Below are positions 3,991 through 5,162 of a stretch of 5,162 nt of DNA, piece by piece. This DNA comes from Oscillospiraceae bacterium. GTDB taxonomy: Bacteria > Bacillota > Clostridia > Oscillospirales > Oscillospiraceae. The translations under genes were made by a program, and so were the position numbers. The notes under the pieces are model-generated. The model saw nothing but the letters and a program-made list of their open reading frames with translations, searched no databases and was not told where the DNA came from. The stretch's first letter is position 1; every line of letters starts with the position of its first letter. The stretch lies in NCBI GenBank assembly GCA_016287555.1, contig JAEFAK010000140.1, positions 1 to 5,162 of the forward strand, in the 5' to 3' direction.

Positions 3991-5162
3991 TCATCTGCCG
4001 TCGGCATACACCCGCAGCCTGAATATGAGCGCGGCGGCCTGCGCGCGTTCTATGGAAGCGCCCGGCTCGTACCTGAAGGTCCCGTCCCCGTTGGCGATGC
4101 CGGTTATGACCCCCGTCCCGGCGAGGGCGGCGGCCAGCGGGTCGTCGCAGTCGGTAAACGCGCCCTCGCTCTCCGGCTCAAGGCCGAGGGCGTTCGCCGC
4201 CAGATGCGCGACGAGAAGACGCGAGGCGGGCGCGTCGAGGGACTGCGCCTCGCCGATGAAGAGCTCGTGCTCCATGGCGTAGGCAAGGTAGCCGTCGGCC
4301 CAGTGCGCGCCGAGGGTGGGCTGCTCCGGCAGCCCCGCCGCGAGGATGACGAGCTTGAGGGCCTGACCGAAGGTCACGGGATCGCGCGGGCCGAATCTGC
4401 CGTCGGAATACCCGTTTATGACGCCGTCGTCGCTGAGGGCCTCGACGTAGTCGATATACCATGCGTCGGCGGGGACGTCGGAATAGCGGCTCTTTTTTAT
4501 CTCGGGCGTCGGTTCGGGCGGGAGCGGATCGGGCAGGACGACGGGCGTCGAGCTCCATGTCGCGGTGACGGTGATGGGCTCGCCCGCGATATCCGACGGG
4601 GTCAGTATCCTGCTCCCCGTGCTCCAGCCGGCGAAGTACGCGCCGCTCTTGGAGGCGCCGGGCAGCGTCCCGTAGGGCCTGCCCTTGAGGAAGAAGGCGA
4701 TGTCGTTGTCATTGTCGGCTGTCCCGCCGTTGGTCTTGAGTATGAGCCAGGTATAGTCGCCGTTGTGCGCGCCGGTATAGTCGCCGTAAGAGAACATGCC
4801 GGCCTCATAGAGGCGGCGGCGGATGAGATGCGTGTTTATCCCGCCGGCGTGGCAGTAGCCGCCGAAGAGGTCGGCCGCCTGCACGGGGGAAAGCTGCGTC
4901 CCGTTTTTCAGGGCGGTGACGAGCCTGCCGTTTTTGGTCAGCCACTGGGTGCCGAGGTTGTAGCAGAGGCTGAGGACGGCGTCGTACATGCCCTGATCCA
5001 TCTTCGCGGCCCAGTTTTTGGCGTATCTGTCGACGACGCCGGCTATGGTCTGCAGCGTCGCGCGCATGAGCTCGGTCGCCTGCGCCTCGGTGATGCCGTT
5101 GGGATAATCCGACGGGTTTACCATCTGCCCGTAGCCTATGTAGGCGTAGCCGCCGACGTAAT
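3991..5162 (-). CDS. Surface-anchored lysozyme: GH24 muramidase + Flg_new/InlB B-repeat + three SLH repeats (5'-truncated)
   Basis: The reading frame is open to the right edge, so the true start and any signal peptide are missing; an in-frame ATG at 5124 lies inside the lysozyme domain and is not the start. Numbering from that Met, four parts are visible. (1) A phage-type GH24 lysozyme, cleaving peptidoglycan glycan: IGYGQ just before it, ITEAQATELM (11-20), MYDAVLSLCYNLGTQWL (46-62), HAGGINTHLIRRRLYEAGMF (92-111). (2) A Flg_new/InlB B-repeat-like module at about 125-191, with YGTLPGASKSGAYFAGWSTG (151-170) and a closing TATW. (3) A proline-rich linker (194-209). (4) Three SLH repeats (about 213-265, 272-316, 321-372) that would hold the protein to cell-wall polymer. 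The catalytic Glu lies outside the window. The usual active-site Thr before IGYG is a Tyr, and the SLH repeats lack canonical TRAE. Likely role is remodelling of own wall or attack on neighbours (inference). It is co-directional with the ATPase operon but separated by a terminator and promoter, with no evident functional link. Confidence 0.9.
   Translation of the reverse strand, partial: YVGGYAYIGYGQMVNPSDYPNGITEAQATELMRATLQTIAGVVDRYAKNWAAKMDQGMYDAVLSLCYNLGTQWLTKNGRLVTALKNGTQLSPVQAADLFGGYCHAGGINTHLIRRRLYEAGMFSYGDYTGAHNGDYTWLILKTNGGTADNDNDIAFFLKGRPYGTLPGASKSGAYFAGWSTGSRILTPSDIAGEPITVTATWSSTPVVLPDPLPPEPTPEIKKSRYSDVPADAWYIDYVEALSDDGVINGYSDGRFGPRDPVTFGQALKLVILAAGLPEQPTLGAHWADGYLAYAMEHELFIGEAQSLDAPASRLLVAHLAANALGLEPESEGAFTDCDDPLAAALAGTGVITGIANGDGTFRYEPGASIERAQAAALIFRLRVYADGR

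Noticed and set aside
4495..4560. Proline-rich segment as a possible membrane or sorting region
   Set aside because: It has no hydrophobic stretch or LPXTG-type motif; it is a plain linker between the B-repeat-like module and the SLH repeats.
1..5162. CRISPR arrays, tRNA/rRNA genes, insertion sequence ends, long direct repeats
   Set aside because: None seen by eye on either strand. Short repeats such as TTGTCAA (near 3804 and 3762) are within chance.

Overview
The window shows one strand of coding only: every gene I can support reads right to left on the minus strand. It carries the promoter-proximal half of a bacterial V/A-type ATPase (rotary ion pump) operon, preceded by the 3' part of a gene for a cell-surface lysozyme. 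The DNA is GC-rich with dense coding, yet isoleucine is often written ATA. Together with strong AGGAGG-type ribosome sites, an S-layer-homology (SLH) protein and a prokaryotic V-ATPase, this suggests an anaerobic, high-GC member of the Bacillota, most likely a gut-type clostridium. Synergistota would be an alternative. The lineage is inferred; no marker gene is present.

Layout, in direction of transcription. (1) 5162-3991: a 5'-truncated gene for a GH24 (phage-type) lysozyme domain, then a Flg_new/InlB B-repeat-like module, a proline-rich linker and three SLH repeats. (2) 3990-3757: an AT-rich intergenic island with a GC-rich stem-loop (probable terminator), an adjacent GTTATA-N5-TATAAC inverted repeat, a near-consensus sigma-A promoter (TTGAAA-17 bp-TATAAT), and a small hairpin directly upstream of a strong ribosome site. 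(3) 3756-1: the ATPase genes in the order peripheral-stalk G/H-type subunit, I, K, E, C, matching the start of the Enterococcus hirae ntp operon (ntpF-I-K-E-C). Subunit C runs off the left edge. The remaining head genes (G/F, A, B, D equivalents) would be expected beyond it.

How they work together. Subunit I (stator arginines R554 and R607) and the K ring (ion-binding glutamate E141) form the membrane ion path. E and the small coiled-coil subunit form the peripheral stalk that holds the catalytic head, and C couples the rotor shaft to the K ring. The K subunit keeps a full set of sodium-ligand positions known from E. hirae NtpK (I57, T60, Q61, Q112, E141), so the enzyme is predicted to move Na+ rather than H+.

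I found no CRISPR array, tRNA/rRNA, insertion sequence or toxin/defence module, and I do not claim a new system. The points most worth a second look are the surface lysozyme architecture with its altered active-site motif, and the regulatory elements in the intergenic island.
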